From assembly GCA_001414485.1 (NCBI GenBank), contig LLEY01000137.1:105418-169417 (forward strand): a stretch of DNA of 64,000 bases, in the 5' to 3' direction. Numbering within the stretch: the stretch's first letter is position 1; the number at the start of each line of letters is the position of its first letter. Positions 23,822-35,300 of the stretch are shown here, one piece after another. Under the pieces are notes generated by a model. It made no database searches. It saw only the letters and a list, made by a program, of their open reading frames with translations, and was not told the DNA's origin. Both the position numbers and the translations under genes were made by a program. The stretch is from Calycina herbarum (Eukaryota; Ascomycota; Leotiomycetes; Helotiales; Pezizellaceae).

Positions 23822-25577
23822 ATGAAGTACGCCACAGCTTTGTTTCTCGGATTTGCCGCGGTGGTCTTGGGTAAGGAGATACCGAAAGACCTTACCCGGG
23901 CGGCTGAGCTATATGACAGCGGATTTATGCACGAAAAGATCATGTCGGAAAAAGAGGCCTTTTGGGCACAGAGAGACGAGGAGCAGGTTTCGATAAATGC
24001 TCAAAATGCGAGATTTGGCGCGGAAGCGATTGTAGATCCTTGGCCTGAACTACATTTTGCTCAATGCAAGTTAGTAAAATCACTTCTACATTTTTACATG
24101 ATCCATTGCTGACCAGTTACTTTTGGACAGAGATGGAAAAGCAGTTCCTTTCCGTGACCAAGCAACAAACTTCTATCGTTGTAAAAATGTAAGTTGTATT
24201 GAATGATGAAACCGAATTCAGCTAACATGTTTCTCCCAAAGCTCAATTTACATCACTTTCTCTCCCACACTGCTCTCGGTAGTCAACTTACGCCTAACAC
24301 ATCAATTGGCTCGTCTTCATGGGGATGGGTTTCAGACGATGGAAGGGAATTTGCCATCATTGCACAAGCTGATGGAGCAGCTTTCGCGGAGGTGAGCTGG
24401 GAACCACATCAAAAAACTTTTGATGTTAATCTAACAACCATAGATCACCAATGCTGGAAAGCTCCAATATCTCGGACGTCTACCTCAGACAGCGGGTACC
24501 AACAGCAGTCTATGGAGAGAAATCCGAACCTACAAACACTATATTGTAGTTGCCTCTGAAACCTACGATCATCACATTCAAATCTTTGACTTGAAGAAAC
24601 TTCTCGACATCGACTACAGGTTGGGACCAGTGACTTTCGATCCAAAGGCAGATCTGACCGGGTTTTATGGAAGCCTTCCTGATGGACGTGCACACAATAT
24701 TCTCACCAACGACGACACGGATTTCGCTTATGTTGTTGGTGCGAGACCACGAACTTCGGCTTGTAGAAGTGGGTTGGTTTTTTTGGATCTGACGGATCCA
24801 AGTGCTCCAGTCTCACCTGGTTGTGCTTCTATTGATGGCTATGTTCATGACGCCCAATGTTTGATTTACAAGGGCCCTGACACCAGGTTCTTGGGAAAGG
24901 AGGTCTGTTATGGATACAATGAGGACTCGCTTTCCATCTGTAAGTCATTCTACTACATCCATAATCGATCGAAAAGCTAACAACAAGTAGACGATGTAAC
25001 GGACAAGAAATTCCCTGAATTGATCTCAGTAACTAGCTACGAAGGTGCAACATATACCCACCAAGGCTGGGTTCTAAACAAGGAATGGCAAGACTTCCTA
25101 ATCCTCGATGACGAGTACGATGAGGTTGATGGTCGATCACCGGGAACACCTGGGCATGCTGTGACCTACATCTGGGATATTTCTAACCTCGAAGCTCCCA
25201 TACAAACTGGTTACTACCAGGCGCCAAGAACAAGCAACGACCACAATCAATATGTTTATGGAAATTTCACGTACCAAAGTAATTACGGTGCCGGTATCTC
25301 GGTTTTGGATATCTCAAGTATTCGCAGCAACCCAACGGGCAGCGGGGTTTCCGAGTTTGCGTGGTTTGATGTCTATCCAGAGAGTAAGTCAATCTTTTTC
25401 TCAAATATCGCGTCTTTGAACAGAAGCTAACACTTACCAGACGATAATGCGCCGGGAGGTGGAACTCTTCAGTTTGTTGGAAGTTGGTCGAGTTATGCCA
25501 ATTTCCCATCTGGGTACATTCTCATCAACACCATAGAGCGTGGTGCTTGGATTGTCAAGTTCCAAACCCCACCTTGA
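23822..25577 (+). CDS. Secreted choice-of-anchor B / LVIVD-repeat protein
   Basis: Six exons (23822-24069, 24131-24188, 24242-24391, 24444-24939, 24991-25383, 25441-25577) give 493 aa. The start MKYATALFLGFAAVVLG is a clear signal peptide. The body shows beta-propeller-like repeats ending in short hydrophobic strands: HYIVVASETYDHHIQIFDLK, FAYVVGARP, GLVFLDLTDPSAPVSPGC, QDFLILDDEYDE, TYIWDISNLEAPIQTGYY and GISVLDISS. These are features of LVIVD-repeat, choice-of-anchor B family proteins. It is probably extracellular; binding partner and activity are unknown. All exon joins restore the reading frame. The next gene downstream converges from the minus strand. Confidence 0.85.
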
Positions 25578-26068
25578 TTGATCTTGGGCTGGCTATAAAT
25601 AGCTAATCGGCAATCACTTAATGTAATGTAAAATCGAGCTATACATTTTCACTTAAATTTGTTATGTTGAAATTGACATTGATTCTTCACAATCTCAATA
25701 CAAAATCCGAAAAGAATATGTCTAGAAAATTGCTTACCATCATTTGTATTTTCTTGATGATTCGTTGGGATATTGGCTTTGCTGAGAATTCTATGGGCAA
25801 CCTCGCGATGGAAATTTAAAGAAGCAGTGACTACTTCAGGTTCGTGCCTCCATATCAAGCTCTCGTTGCTCCAAATCTCTAGGGTGAATCAAGTAATTAC
25901 TTTCAAAACTTACGAACAATAACCCGGGTGTTTAAAACACTAAAACTCAATTGTCCAAAAGCTTTGGGATAACGCTGAGTAGTATTGGAAAGTTGTAACA
26001 GCTGTACTGTCGCTCTTAATGCCCACCTTGAGCCAACCCAGAGCAGCTTCCCCTCTAACCCTCTCGCT
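25578..26068. other. Convergent 3' intergenic region
   Basis: About 490 bases between two converging stop codons. It contains one copy of the dispersed motif (CCTCGCGATGGA...AAGAAGCAGTGA, 25801-25829), with changes that look like transition decay. No gene. Confidence 0.5.
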
Positions 26069-27547
26069 TTAGATGTCAACCAAGGACACTTTAAAGCCAC
26101 CAGGAACAACACTTTGGAAAAGCCCAGTTGGATCGTATTTCTTGCTCACAGATTTTAACCTAGCAGTACTCTCCTTGCCATACCCTTCGAGAATTTTCTG
26201 GCCCTTGTAGCCATAATTCAAGAATTTGTACCTCGAAGCAAGACCCCGCTCAGTCGCCAAAGAATCTATCTTCTCAAGAAGTTTAAGAATTTCAACTGAG
26301 ACGATATCATCAGACGTCGAATTGCTGTGAACTGTGTTTAAAAGACAAACCACCAACGGACCATCGGAAACACTGAGCCCGAGAGAATTATCGCCTCTCT
26401 TCAAGGAATTCTCGATCATCCCCTTGGTGATAGGTTGAAATACAAGACTAACAACCATGTCTGGCTGATTTTTCAATGTTTCCATTGTCGAAAGCCAGAG
26501 GGTTCGGATGTCAATCATGAGCTGAGTGTCGACACGAAATCCTGTAGTAAAAAACCAACAGCGTTGGCCATTTGTACTGAAAGCAGCTTGCTCGTCGGCC
26601 AAGCCCAACAAAGTATCACTTCGTAGTGTGCTTGCCAGTTGTGGCTGGATATCCAGGAATGATTTGAGGGATGGCGGTGCTTCCAAAGCAGGTGTTCCGT
26701 GGTACAAGTTTGAAATGCAGAGTTCCCCTTGACCTGGAATCCAGCCTGTAGCGACTATGAGGGCAGCTTTCTCGTCTGGGGCTGTATCTTTGGCGAAATT
26801 GCTGAAAGCCGTGACGAGTGCGGGGTAGGCAGAGTTGGCATAATAGAGAGCACCTCCCCACATCTTCCCGAGTTGGAAGGTTGGAAAGTCAATTCGAGTT
26901 ACGACACCGAAGTTTCCCGATCCTCCTTTTAATCCAATGAATAAATCTGGGTAAGAATCTTTGTTGACAGAGAGCAATTCTCCAGAAGCAAGAACAACTT
27001 CGTAATTAATCACTGAATCACATACAAATCCCCTTTCAGCGGAGAAATATGATATACCTCCTAATATTTCGTCAGAAGATATTCGAGTTTGGGTTTTATA
27101 CAACATACCTCCAAGTGTCAATCCGCCGACTCCCACTTTAGACACTCTGCCACCAACAATAGCAAGCCCATCCTCGCTAAGCTTTTTATACACGTCTCCC
27201 CACTTGCAGCCAACACCAATCGAAGCAACTTCTTTCTTGCCATCCAGCACGATACCATTCAGCTTTGACAAGTCAATTGTGAGACCATTCTCCACATTTG
27301 CAGACCCAGCCCACGCAGTATGGCCACCACTCCGTATGGCAACTTTGGTCTCGCCATCATTCAAGGAACTCCGAATATATTTCACGATTTCTGAGACTTC
27401 TTGAGCAGTTTCAGGTTGAAGAAAACACGCGGGAGAGACTTCATTCTCGAAAGCGGCGAAGTAGGAGGTTTTTGAAGATGCATATGCCTGACTTCCAGGA
27501 AAATGAACTTTTCCTGGGAAAGCTAGGGAGAGTGATTCGTAAGACAT
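26069..27547 (-). CDS. FAD-linked oxidoreductase (FAD_binding_4 + BBE type)
   Basis: This is a berberine-bridge-type flavoenzyme. The N-terminal FAD domain has FLQPETAQEVSEIVKYI and AIRSGGHTAWAGSAN; the His in RSGGH is the usual covalent FAD attachment site. The C-terminus GYKGQKILEGYGKESTARL and YDPTGLFQSVVPGGFK is the BBE segment. A 48-base intron (27108-27061) is a multiple of three and has no stop, so the unspliced frame reads through. Splicing joins GGLTLGG to GISYFSAERGF, the conserved glycine-rich motif, giving 476 aa from the ATG at 27547. The frame stays open upstream to 27643 without an ATG. No signal peptide is visible at this start, and an upstream exon could supply one. Substrate unknown; relatives oxidise secondary metabolites or sugars. 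Confidence 0.88.
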   Translation of the reverse strand: MSYESLSLAFPGKVHFPGSQAYASSKTSYFAAFENEVSPACFLQPETAQEVSEIVKYIRSSLNDGETKVAIRSGGHTAWAGSANVENGLTIDLSKLNGIVLDGKKEVASIGVGCKWGDVYKKLSEDGLAIVGGRVSKVGVGGLTLGGMLYKTQTRISSDEILGGISYFSAERGFVCDSVINYEVVLASGELLSVNKDSYPDLFIGLKGGSGNFGVVTRIDFPTFQLGKMWGGALYYANSAYPALVTAFSNFAKDTAPDEKAALIVATGWIPGQGELCISNLYHGTPALEAPPSLKSFLDIQPQLASTLRSDTLLGLADEQAAFSTNGQRCWFFTTGFRVDTQLMIDIRTLWLSTMETLKNQPDMVVSLVFQPITKGMIENSLKRGDNSLGLSVSDGPLVVCLLNTVHSNSTSDDIVSVEILKLLEKIDSLATERGLASRYKFLNYGYKGQKILEGYGKESTARLKSVSKKYDPTGLFQSVVPGGFKVSLVDI

Positions 27548-28786
27548 ACGTGCGGTCGAGAAATGAATTTTTGTTAAAGGAGAAAAGAGGTTTGAAAGTG
27601 GCTGGACGACTTTAGCTGAAAAGTACGTACATTCTCTTTTCAATGTTGGAACGAAAGCTTATTTTGTTGGTAGAGATGCTTCAACCAATGGAAAAATACA
27701 AAAGCCCAACACAACGTCAGCTGTTGCTTTTCAAACTGTTGGAAGGCATGTTGATGTGCCATGATTACTGCCAGCTCATTCAAGTGTAAAGCGCCATCCA
27801 ATTTTCTTCACCGAGTAAACCCCATCTCGCTTAAATCTCATTCCTCCATCAATGGAGCCACAGCTTCAATCCTATTCGCTGAAATCCTCAAACAACGAAA
27901 TGTCTTGCTTAGCACCCTTGAACAAATATGCTAGGTGAGGTGAATGTTCTTCGTAGGAAGAAAAATCCGGCCACCATTAGTCACGACCACAGAGCTAGAT
28001 TAATTGCGGAGTATACGGACAAAATATTCTTGCAAAATTGATGCATGCCAGAGAGAGAGAGAAAGAGTTAGAGGTTCTCTCAAGATTTTCAGAAATCACA
28101 AGCTTTGACAGTTTTAGAGGGGCGGTTCCAAGGTGTCAAGTGCTGGGTGAAGTGGGCGGTGTAAGGACAAGGCATTGTCGTGAGGGAAGGAGGGGCCTGT
28201 ATAGTGGTTAACATGGAATTGAGTGCCGCGAGGGTAAGGACGTATCCTCCCTCGACTTAATCGCTCCTTCCCTCTCAGCGAGAGCGAGGAGGAAAGGCAC
28301 GGCCCAGACCCTCGCGCTTCCCAAGTATAAAAACCCCTCGCCCTTCTATGTTTACAGTTTCTTGTTGTCGAAAACGGATCGCAGTGGGGATTGGAAGTTT
28401 TGGGAGTACGGTGAATATTGCAACTGGCAGTAAATAGGCAACCACACTATAAATGAAGCTTACTAGACAAAGCAAAAATAAGATAAAAATAAGACTTGAT
28501 GCGCAATATACTAAATAGCTATACTTTAACTTCAAGGATAGTTTTATCATGTCTGCGTTGAGCTATCCACGTTGGGACATCGTGTAGAGGAGGCATAATT
28601 ACGGTCACATGCAATGTCCACTGGGAGGGGTTTTAGCTCTTCACGAAATAGGTTGCAGGGGTGGAAAACAACAATCTCCAGACGGATCACATTGACTTTG
28701 CTCACAAGTAAACATCATATTGCCTAGAAATGGTCCGAATTGTACTATCCTTTCCGTGAAAGACTCCCTTGCCTCCGCTGCCACGA
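27548..28786. other. Intergenic, no gene recognised
   Basis: About 1.2 kb upstream of the FAD oxidoreductase and downstream of the 440-aa gene, both on the minus strand. TTACTGCCAG (about 27765) and CTGGCAGTAA (about 28422) form a 10-base inverted pair whose core resembles the GGCAGTAA repeat end found elsewhere. No coding frame is convincing. Confidence 0.45.
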
Positions 28787-30268
28787 TTACGGACTCCCGC
28801 TGATCTTCGTGATTTTCGATCTCGTACGAGAAGCCACACCATCAACCTCAGTATTCTTAGCAGCGTCCGATTTCTTGGTGGCCTCAGGCTCCTTAGCAGC
28901 CTTGATTCTCTTAACCATGTTTTCTCTGCCTTTATTCTCCCCTTGCGCTACAGGTCTCTGAGCAGCCGCAAATCTCCGAGCAGCCTCAATTTTCCTCGTA
29001 AAATTTTCACTGACATTCTTCTGTGCCTCAGCTCTTTGTGCGAACAACCTATCTGAAATCATTTTGCGTGCTCCTTCTTCCAGCACATTGATACGCTTGG
29101 CGTTTACATGCTGTTCGGCATATGTTCTCAGTTCAGCGTTACTTCCAATTTCAGTATACTCTCTCTTCCACGTATCGTAATAATGACGCATCGTTCGAAG
29201 TCTAAGGTTGGGATTGTCACTTGCATATTGATCCCCTAGAACAGAGCGGGATTAGCAATTACGTATTTAGGAAACTTTCGAACATAATTTCCCCATATTT
29301 AGGTAGGAATAAATCAGGATTACCGCGGTGTCGAAGATAAAACAAAGAAAAATGAGAAATGGGGGAGAGGGGGAACGAATTTCCCGTTACCTACATGCAG
29401 AGATAATCATTCCCAGGTCCTGATCTTCGATTGCCATATGTAGCGAACCAGGCACACGAGAAGGGTAAGGGATGAGAGCCAAAAACCCTGCGTGTGGCGG
29501 TAGTCGAGGCTGGGTAACTCGTAGCATTGCAATTTGCAAATCGTTGGCATTGATTGGTGTTGCTGGATTGAGATTATTATATTGTTGAGCAATTTGGATT
29601 GCCCTTAATCTCAATGCAGAGGTGGCAAATACCGGCTTGGGATAATTTAACCGAGCGCTGACCACATATCTAAACGCGTGTTGCAGAAGATCAAAACCTT
29701 GGGGACCTTGAAGAAAAGGGTTCGCGATGATGTAACTCAGCTTCGAGGCTATAGCAATAAGCATGTTCCCTTTTAGGGACAACATCTCCAACTTGTTGGC
29801 TGCCTGGTTGAACAGTTGACCACATGCTGTGCATTTGCAGTACATCTCCAATGTCACCTCGTTTTTAAATAACTCCCTCGTAGAATGGACCCCACACGAT
29901 GCTGCGTAAATCTCACCAACCATGTGCCATAGACTTAACTCCTCTGCTGTGGTATATTGGATGTTCTGCTCGCAAGTGGTGGTATAGGAATTCCAGAGCG
30001 ATGATTCCAACTCAGGGTCCTTGTGGAGTTCATTGAGTATATATGGAGGAAGCGTTTGGCGTTGGAAGCCTTTGATGAGGGAAGACCATTCAAGGGGGTC
30101 GATTGGCAAAATTGTTCCGTTGTTGAAATTGTAGAGTCGACTGTCATAAGGATGATGCAGAGGTAGAAGTGGGTCTGAAAGGACGACTACGTAGTTATGA
30201 GCAATGTTCATCGGCGCAGGGAAAAGTTTGACTCGACGTAGAGGCGCAGGTGGCGGAGTGGTAGCCAT
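28787..30268 (-). CDS. Hypothetical protein, 440 aa, unknown family
   Basis: Two exons (30268-29395 and 29235-28787) with a 159-base intron (donor GTAGGT, branch GCTAATC, acceptor TTCTAG) join in frame to 440 aa; the join reads GMIISAWDQYASDNPN. The first 290 residues are mixed alpha/beta with a CKCTACGQLF motif: three closely spaced cysteines and a fourth earlier (AASCGVHS), which could bind a metal. The last 130 residues are charged and helical, rich in Ala, Arg and Lys, ending in TRSKITKISGSP, and look like a coiled coil or nucleic-acid-binding tail. I do not recognise the family. The long frame and clean intron support a real gene. Confidence 0.72.
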
Positions 30269-31082
30269 TTTTTGATGGCGAAACTTCGATGGTTGAATGT
30301 ATGTTAGAAGGCTCTAGTGCATGCGATTTAAATGCTACGGTAGTGAAAAGTTTCACTTAAAAAGTGTGAGGTTGGGAAGGCGGCGGGCGGCTCGGGGTGG
30401 CAACTTCTAGAATTATCATCGTTGAAGGTGAATGGAGGAAAAAGTAGTCGGTGCCAAAGGAAGCAGTAGAGAAAATGTCAGAAAGTGTTAAACAGGGAAA
30501 GGCGCAACTTCAGACTATGCTCAGTGAAGAGAAGAATGTTTATTCCTATTGATCTTGAAAAGATAAAGCAGGCGGCGGCTCTACACTTACCTAATAGAGC
30601 TGAGAGCGCTATGCTAGCGTTGCACGTGGCTGATCCCTGATTAATCATTTCGTGTAGCACATTTAACTCTGTGATTCAGAGTAAAAGCACGAACGTCATT
30701 TGGCAACCCCTGGTTATTCTTCCAAACCACAAAAGGCATTTTCTCGCTTAACCAGAGCCCGTGTGTTCAAAAGACACCAATACTCTATGTTAGACAATGA
30801 GGCAGACAAGATGTACTTCAATTCCGCCGCCTTACTTCCCTGCCATAGCCGCCTCAGACTCGAAAGATCTGCTACTTACATCATAAAAGTGGATGGATTT
30901 TCTTAAAGAACGAATTCGAAGCTTCAAGTCTACATCGTAATTCAGAACAAGTTAACTCATCAAAGTTAAAGCAGTCAAATTCCCATATCACACAATCCCC
31001 TACTTAAACTATAAACAAAACCCCTCTTTCCCCTCCAGCTCCTCTTCCATCACCCAATATCACTCACTTACTGCAGACAAGT
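30269..31082. other. Intergenic, no gene recognised
   Basis: This should contain the promoter of the minus-strand 440-aa gene (right of 30268) and the 3' region of the minus-strand DUF4360-like gene. Short frames at 30478-30906 have no motifs. Confidence 0.45.
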
Positions 31083-32398
31083 TTAACCTTGGGTAGTGGT
31101 GGTAGTACCAGGACCGATCCCCCAAGTATTGCCAGGACCAGTAGATCCTCCGCCACCACCGCTGTTTCCGCCTGGAATAATCACAGTGCTTCCACCGGGA
31201 ATGACCGAGAACTGACTTGGAGGATCACGAGCAGGAGTAGCCGTCTCGCTATCAGTAGTCGTGCTACCACCTGGACCTGGGAGGAATACCCCACCGCCCG
31301 AGGAACCGCCGCTGTTTATTATTAGCTTTTGTTCAAATAATGAGAAACAGGGGGAACTTACGGAGTACATTGTCTCCAAGAAACATGAGCCTGGTGCGTG
31401 AAAGCTACAGTAGCATCATCATTTGAAATCTCCCCCGCAGCCTTAGTATTGGTAGAAGTCAACGCAATACGGTTGTTGATATTCAATAGACCCGTGTCCC
31501 CACACGGACTCCAAATGGTTGCTGTGGTTTCGACTTCGTCGTGCTTGGTGTAGACGTCACCGTTGAGCCAGCTGGCACCTGAGATGCTGGATTTGGTTGT
31601 GCACTGAAGAGGTCAGCTTTTGAGATTCTTTAGGGTGGGGGTAGAGAGGAAGACATACGGTTGAGGAAGCAGATTGGGAGAAGTAATAGGTGGAAAGGAA
31701 GTTCCCTGTTACTCCAGCGTCGAGACGTGCGTACCCGTGGTAGGTAGCATCAGTGATGGCGTACTGGAAGCCACCGGGGTACTTCAAGGAAAGATGAAGT
31801 TGGCATTGCTTAGTCTTATCCGCCTGAGCAGCATTGGGACCAATATAAGCCTCTATGAACGCAGGAGAGTTAGCGTTTGTTTATGCTAGAAACACACTAC
31901 GGGGTAGAGCTTGCGCATGCAGTATGGGTCTGTGAATACATGAGAAATATTCTTCAATGCATGGAAAGAGCCTAACGGGAGACAGAGGTGTGTTGAGGTT
32001 GAAGCCCCCATTGGTACTTACGGAAAGCATCAAATCCGAAGGTGATCAACTAGAAGCTTATTAGGATTTGAATATTGCGAAACAAAGGTGTATCAAACTT
32101 ACAGTCTTATCAGGGGACAATGTAGTGCTGACAGTTCCTTGAGGGCATCCGTTTCCAGACGACGAAGCAGAGACAATGGTGATCCTAGAAGATGGGGGTT
32201 CAGTATTTGCCTATCAACAAGTGTTGCGAGATTCGGCACAAGATAATGCTAGGGTTCAGGAATGACTTAGGAGTGATTCAGGAGTGACTCATACTGGTCA
32301 GCGGGAGGATCGACACGACGCTCAAGAGGAGTGTAGTCCGAGTTTAAAGGACTGGCTGCTACAAGAGCGGGGAGGATAAGAAGAGCTGCGGTATACAT
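31083..32398 (-). CDS. Secreted DUF4360-like protein with Gly/Thr-rich tail
   Basis: Six exons (32398-32295, 32184-32103, 32049-32022, 31852-31659, 31603-31362, 31311-31083) give 292 aa. MYTAALLILPALVAAS is a signal peptide. The mature part has QITIVSASSSGNGCPQGTVS, TFGFDAFQAYIGPNA, QCQLHLSLKYPGGFQYAI and a C-terminal IWSPCGD...RIALTSTN region, typical of the DUF4360 family of small secreted fungal proteins with conserved cysteines. A low-complexity Gly/Ser/Thr tail follows the last cysteine. Exon 3 is only 28 bases. The function of the family is not established. The start at 32398 is chosen because it begins the signal peptide; an in-frame ATG 57 bases upstream would bury it. Confidence 0.85.
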
Positions 32399-35300
32399 GA
32401 TGATTGATGATGGTGATTGACTGTTGAGAATGTTTAGAGGATTGGTGAGGATCATTTACTTCCTTGGTGGCAATGTTTATATAGAGATCTTCAAGACATA
32501 GAATACCCTCAAGGTGCTCTCAAGGCAACAACGAAAGAAGATTCCAAATTCTCGACGGATCGTGAGTTTTGCCAAAGATCATGTTCGTGATCTGATATTT
32601 CCAGCATGGTGAAATGAACCAAGATGAGCAAAAATTACTTCTAATAATAGAGAGGAGATCTGGTTAACCAATTGAGCTGAAGCCCGAGTATTGTTCGATG
32701 GACCTTCAATTTGGTTTAATCTAAACCATGGAACGATGAATGTGAATGTCGGTCAGACCGAAGTGAAACGTTGGATGGGGAAGTTGTTCTGAAGCTGTGG
32801 CGACGGGACAGATCATTCGAAATCGCGAGGTTTTGACTGTTGCCTGGCGAATTTTGGGTAGTCAGTGTGGTTTTGTAAGAGTAATTTGCAGAATACTAAG
32901 CGGTGACAGGAAATGAATTGAATGAAGGAGTTATTAAAAAGACTTGGTATGCAAGGTCCATGATTTAAACGGAGATTGGACCACTTATTTATATGAGAGA
33001 TCTCACAATGTGTCCTCGAGAAATAAGACTAATGTTGTTGAAAATTGACTCTGACCGTGTTGACACTGGGGACTTGATAATCTAAGTTGGAGCGAGGACT
33101 GCAGAGTAGCTTCATTAACGCAGTAAGAATCGGATATGCCCGGCTGGTGAATGTAAAAACTTGACTGCCTAGTTTTTGCATCACCTGAGTTGTGATAGTC
33201 TTGGAGAAATGTAAGGTGCATGAATACGAAGTTCATATATTTGCTTACCGAAAAATCTGTGCCACAGCAATGCTTATTCAAGACTGCGGCTATAGTTTAA
33301 CCCACTTTGGTCAAAGCCGCTTGAGCATACCTGCAAGGTGTATTGTTTTGTGAGAAATCATCCTACTGAACGATGTCACTTGAAGCGACAAATATATTGA
33401 AGTTTTCCCTCCATCCGTGCCTATTTACTTTGACAAGTAGGCTTGGAGCACGTGTTTCGTTCAACTCAAACGAATGTTGCAAAAAATAATAATAGATAGA
33501 GGCCATTTAGTACAGGGATGACTCGAGGTAGAACATCTAGGTAACAACTGGTTATTGGAATGTAATCCCTATTACTTGATGTAATCAAGGATGTTGCGGT
33601 AAGTCGGGAATTAATCTACATGAAGGCAAATATCTGATAATATGGCTAAAGCTTCGCCAAGAAATCGGAGAAAATTCAGCGTATCAAAAGATTTGCTCAT
33701 GGTACCAATGTGAGATTTCGGATGAATATAAAAATGTAAGCTGAAAGTAGACAAGTATATATTGAAAGTAAATAAAATGTGGATATTCTGACAATGTGCT
33801 CTAGTATGGTTGAATGAAATCGCATGATGTGAAAATGTTATGCGACGGCGGTTGAGGAATGCCTGAACCTTTGACTGAAGATGGATTTCAATAATTGCAA
33901 GCGTTCTTCTTATTTCTGCCTTCGAGACTCTGTTACTTCGTCTGAAACTTCAGCAAAGAAGCCGAAAGTATTTTCCCGCTCCACCTCGCTAGCACTTGCA
34001 GCTGTGAATCGTGTTTAAAAGAGGCACTCCCGTTTTGGAGCAAGAGTTCAACTGAAATACATGCCACGAATCTAAAATTTGACTTCAAATTCGAGGGTTG
34101 ATGTTACAACAGCCTCGGTCGTGGATTCAGGGAATGCTCGTGGTGCCTGACGATCGTTTCCTCCTCGCATTTCTAGCTTTCACCTCATGGATCACCCAGC
34201 GCGAATCCATACCCCGCATTCACCATGAATAGAACATGACGTTTACTGGTATGGTATGCTACCTCGAGATATGGGTGGGTGGCAAGGGAGAGCTTCTTCG
34301 GACAAGCTTTCTGATCATTTGGGCCGAAAACACCGAAGACACATGAGTGGGCTTGCTACAGCTCCGGAAATGCGAGTCCCAACAGAGAAATTCCTTCGCT
34401 CGCTTCAATGTATGGAAATTATCCCCCGAGAGTTATTGGCGCGATCAACACGAGTCGGCGGTCTGCGAATATGGCCACCTATGGTACCTAAACGAGGTCA
34501 TTTAGGCTGGAAGAGTGTTGGATGCCTTGAATCTCCACCGAAATATGACAAACATTCGGTTTGGAGACTTGCTTGTGCAAGAGAAGACAATGATTCAAAC
34601 AAAACGCCCTGATAACAGACCGGTGTTTGATCGTGGAGCTTCATGTTCGGAATTCAAGACGCTGTGCGAACTTTGGGTGTTTGGGCAGCACTGTTGAATA
34701 TCTAACGACAACAATGGCAACGATGCGATGCTGTACCAGAGTGCATTTTCAGCAGACCCGGGACAAGATCCGGAAACTGGGCCCAATCGAAATTCCAACC
34801 ATTTGTTTCGCGACTCGCTCAGATCAGATGTGTTTTGCGGGGCGCATGGCGAGTGGGTTGTTGGTGACTACCAGAAATTATACCCCCTGGACTGCATCTT
34901 GTACTTTTCAAGCCGGGAAATGGTCCAACGGGGTTCGTGTTCGTTCGAGATGGCTGGAGAGCGCTCCAATGCGTGTGTTAGGCTGTGATTGCTCTAGTTG
35001 GCGAACATCGCATCGTGGGTTGTGCTGATGCATTTTTTCTGGCACAAGGTCAGCTTTCTGCAATTTCCTCAATTCTGGTCGCATTACCACATACCAGATT
35101 TTTGCCTCGAGATATTTCAGAGATGTGCGAGAGGAGGTTGGTTTGAGAGCTTGGTGTTGACTTGATAAGGGCTGGTCTGGTGCTAGTCCGAACTTGGAAG
35201 GCAGTCCGGAATTTTGGAGATCCCCTCACCTCTTCCCAGGATCACCACAATTCAACAACGACAACGACACACAATTATCCGCAACGCCTTTTTTGATGGA

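Noticed and set aside
27548..27643. N-terminal extension of the FAD oxidoreductase
   Set aside because: The first codon is TTG. The ATG at 27547 is the first in frame; an upstream exon cannot be demonstrated.
34256..35028. Gene-like frames of 118 and 133 codons
   Set aside because: Different frames, no donor/acceptor pair that joins them convincingly, and no recognisable domain.
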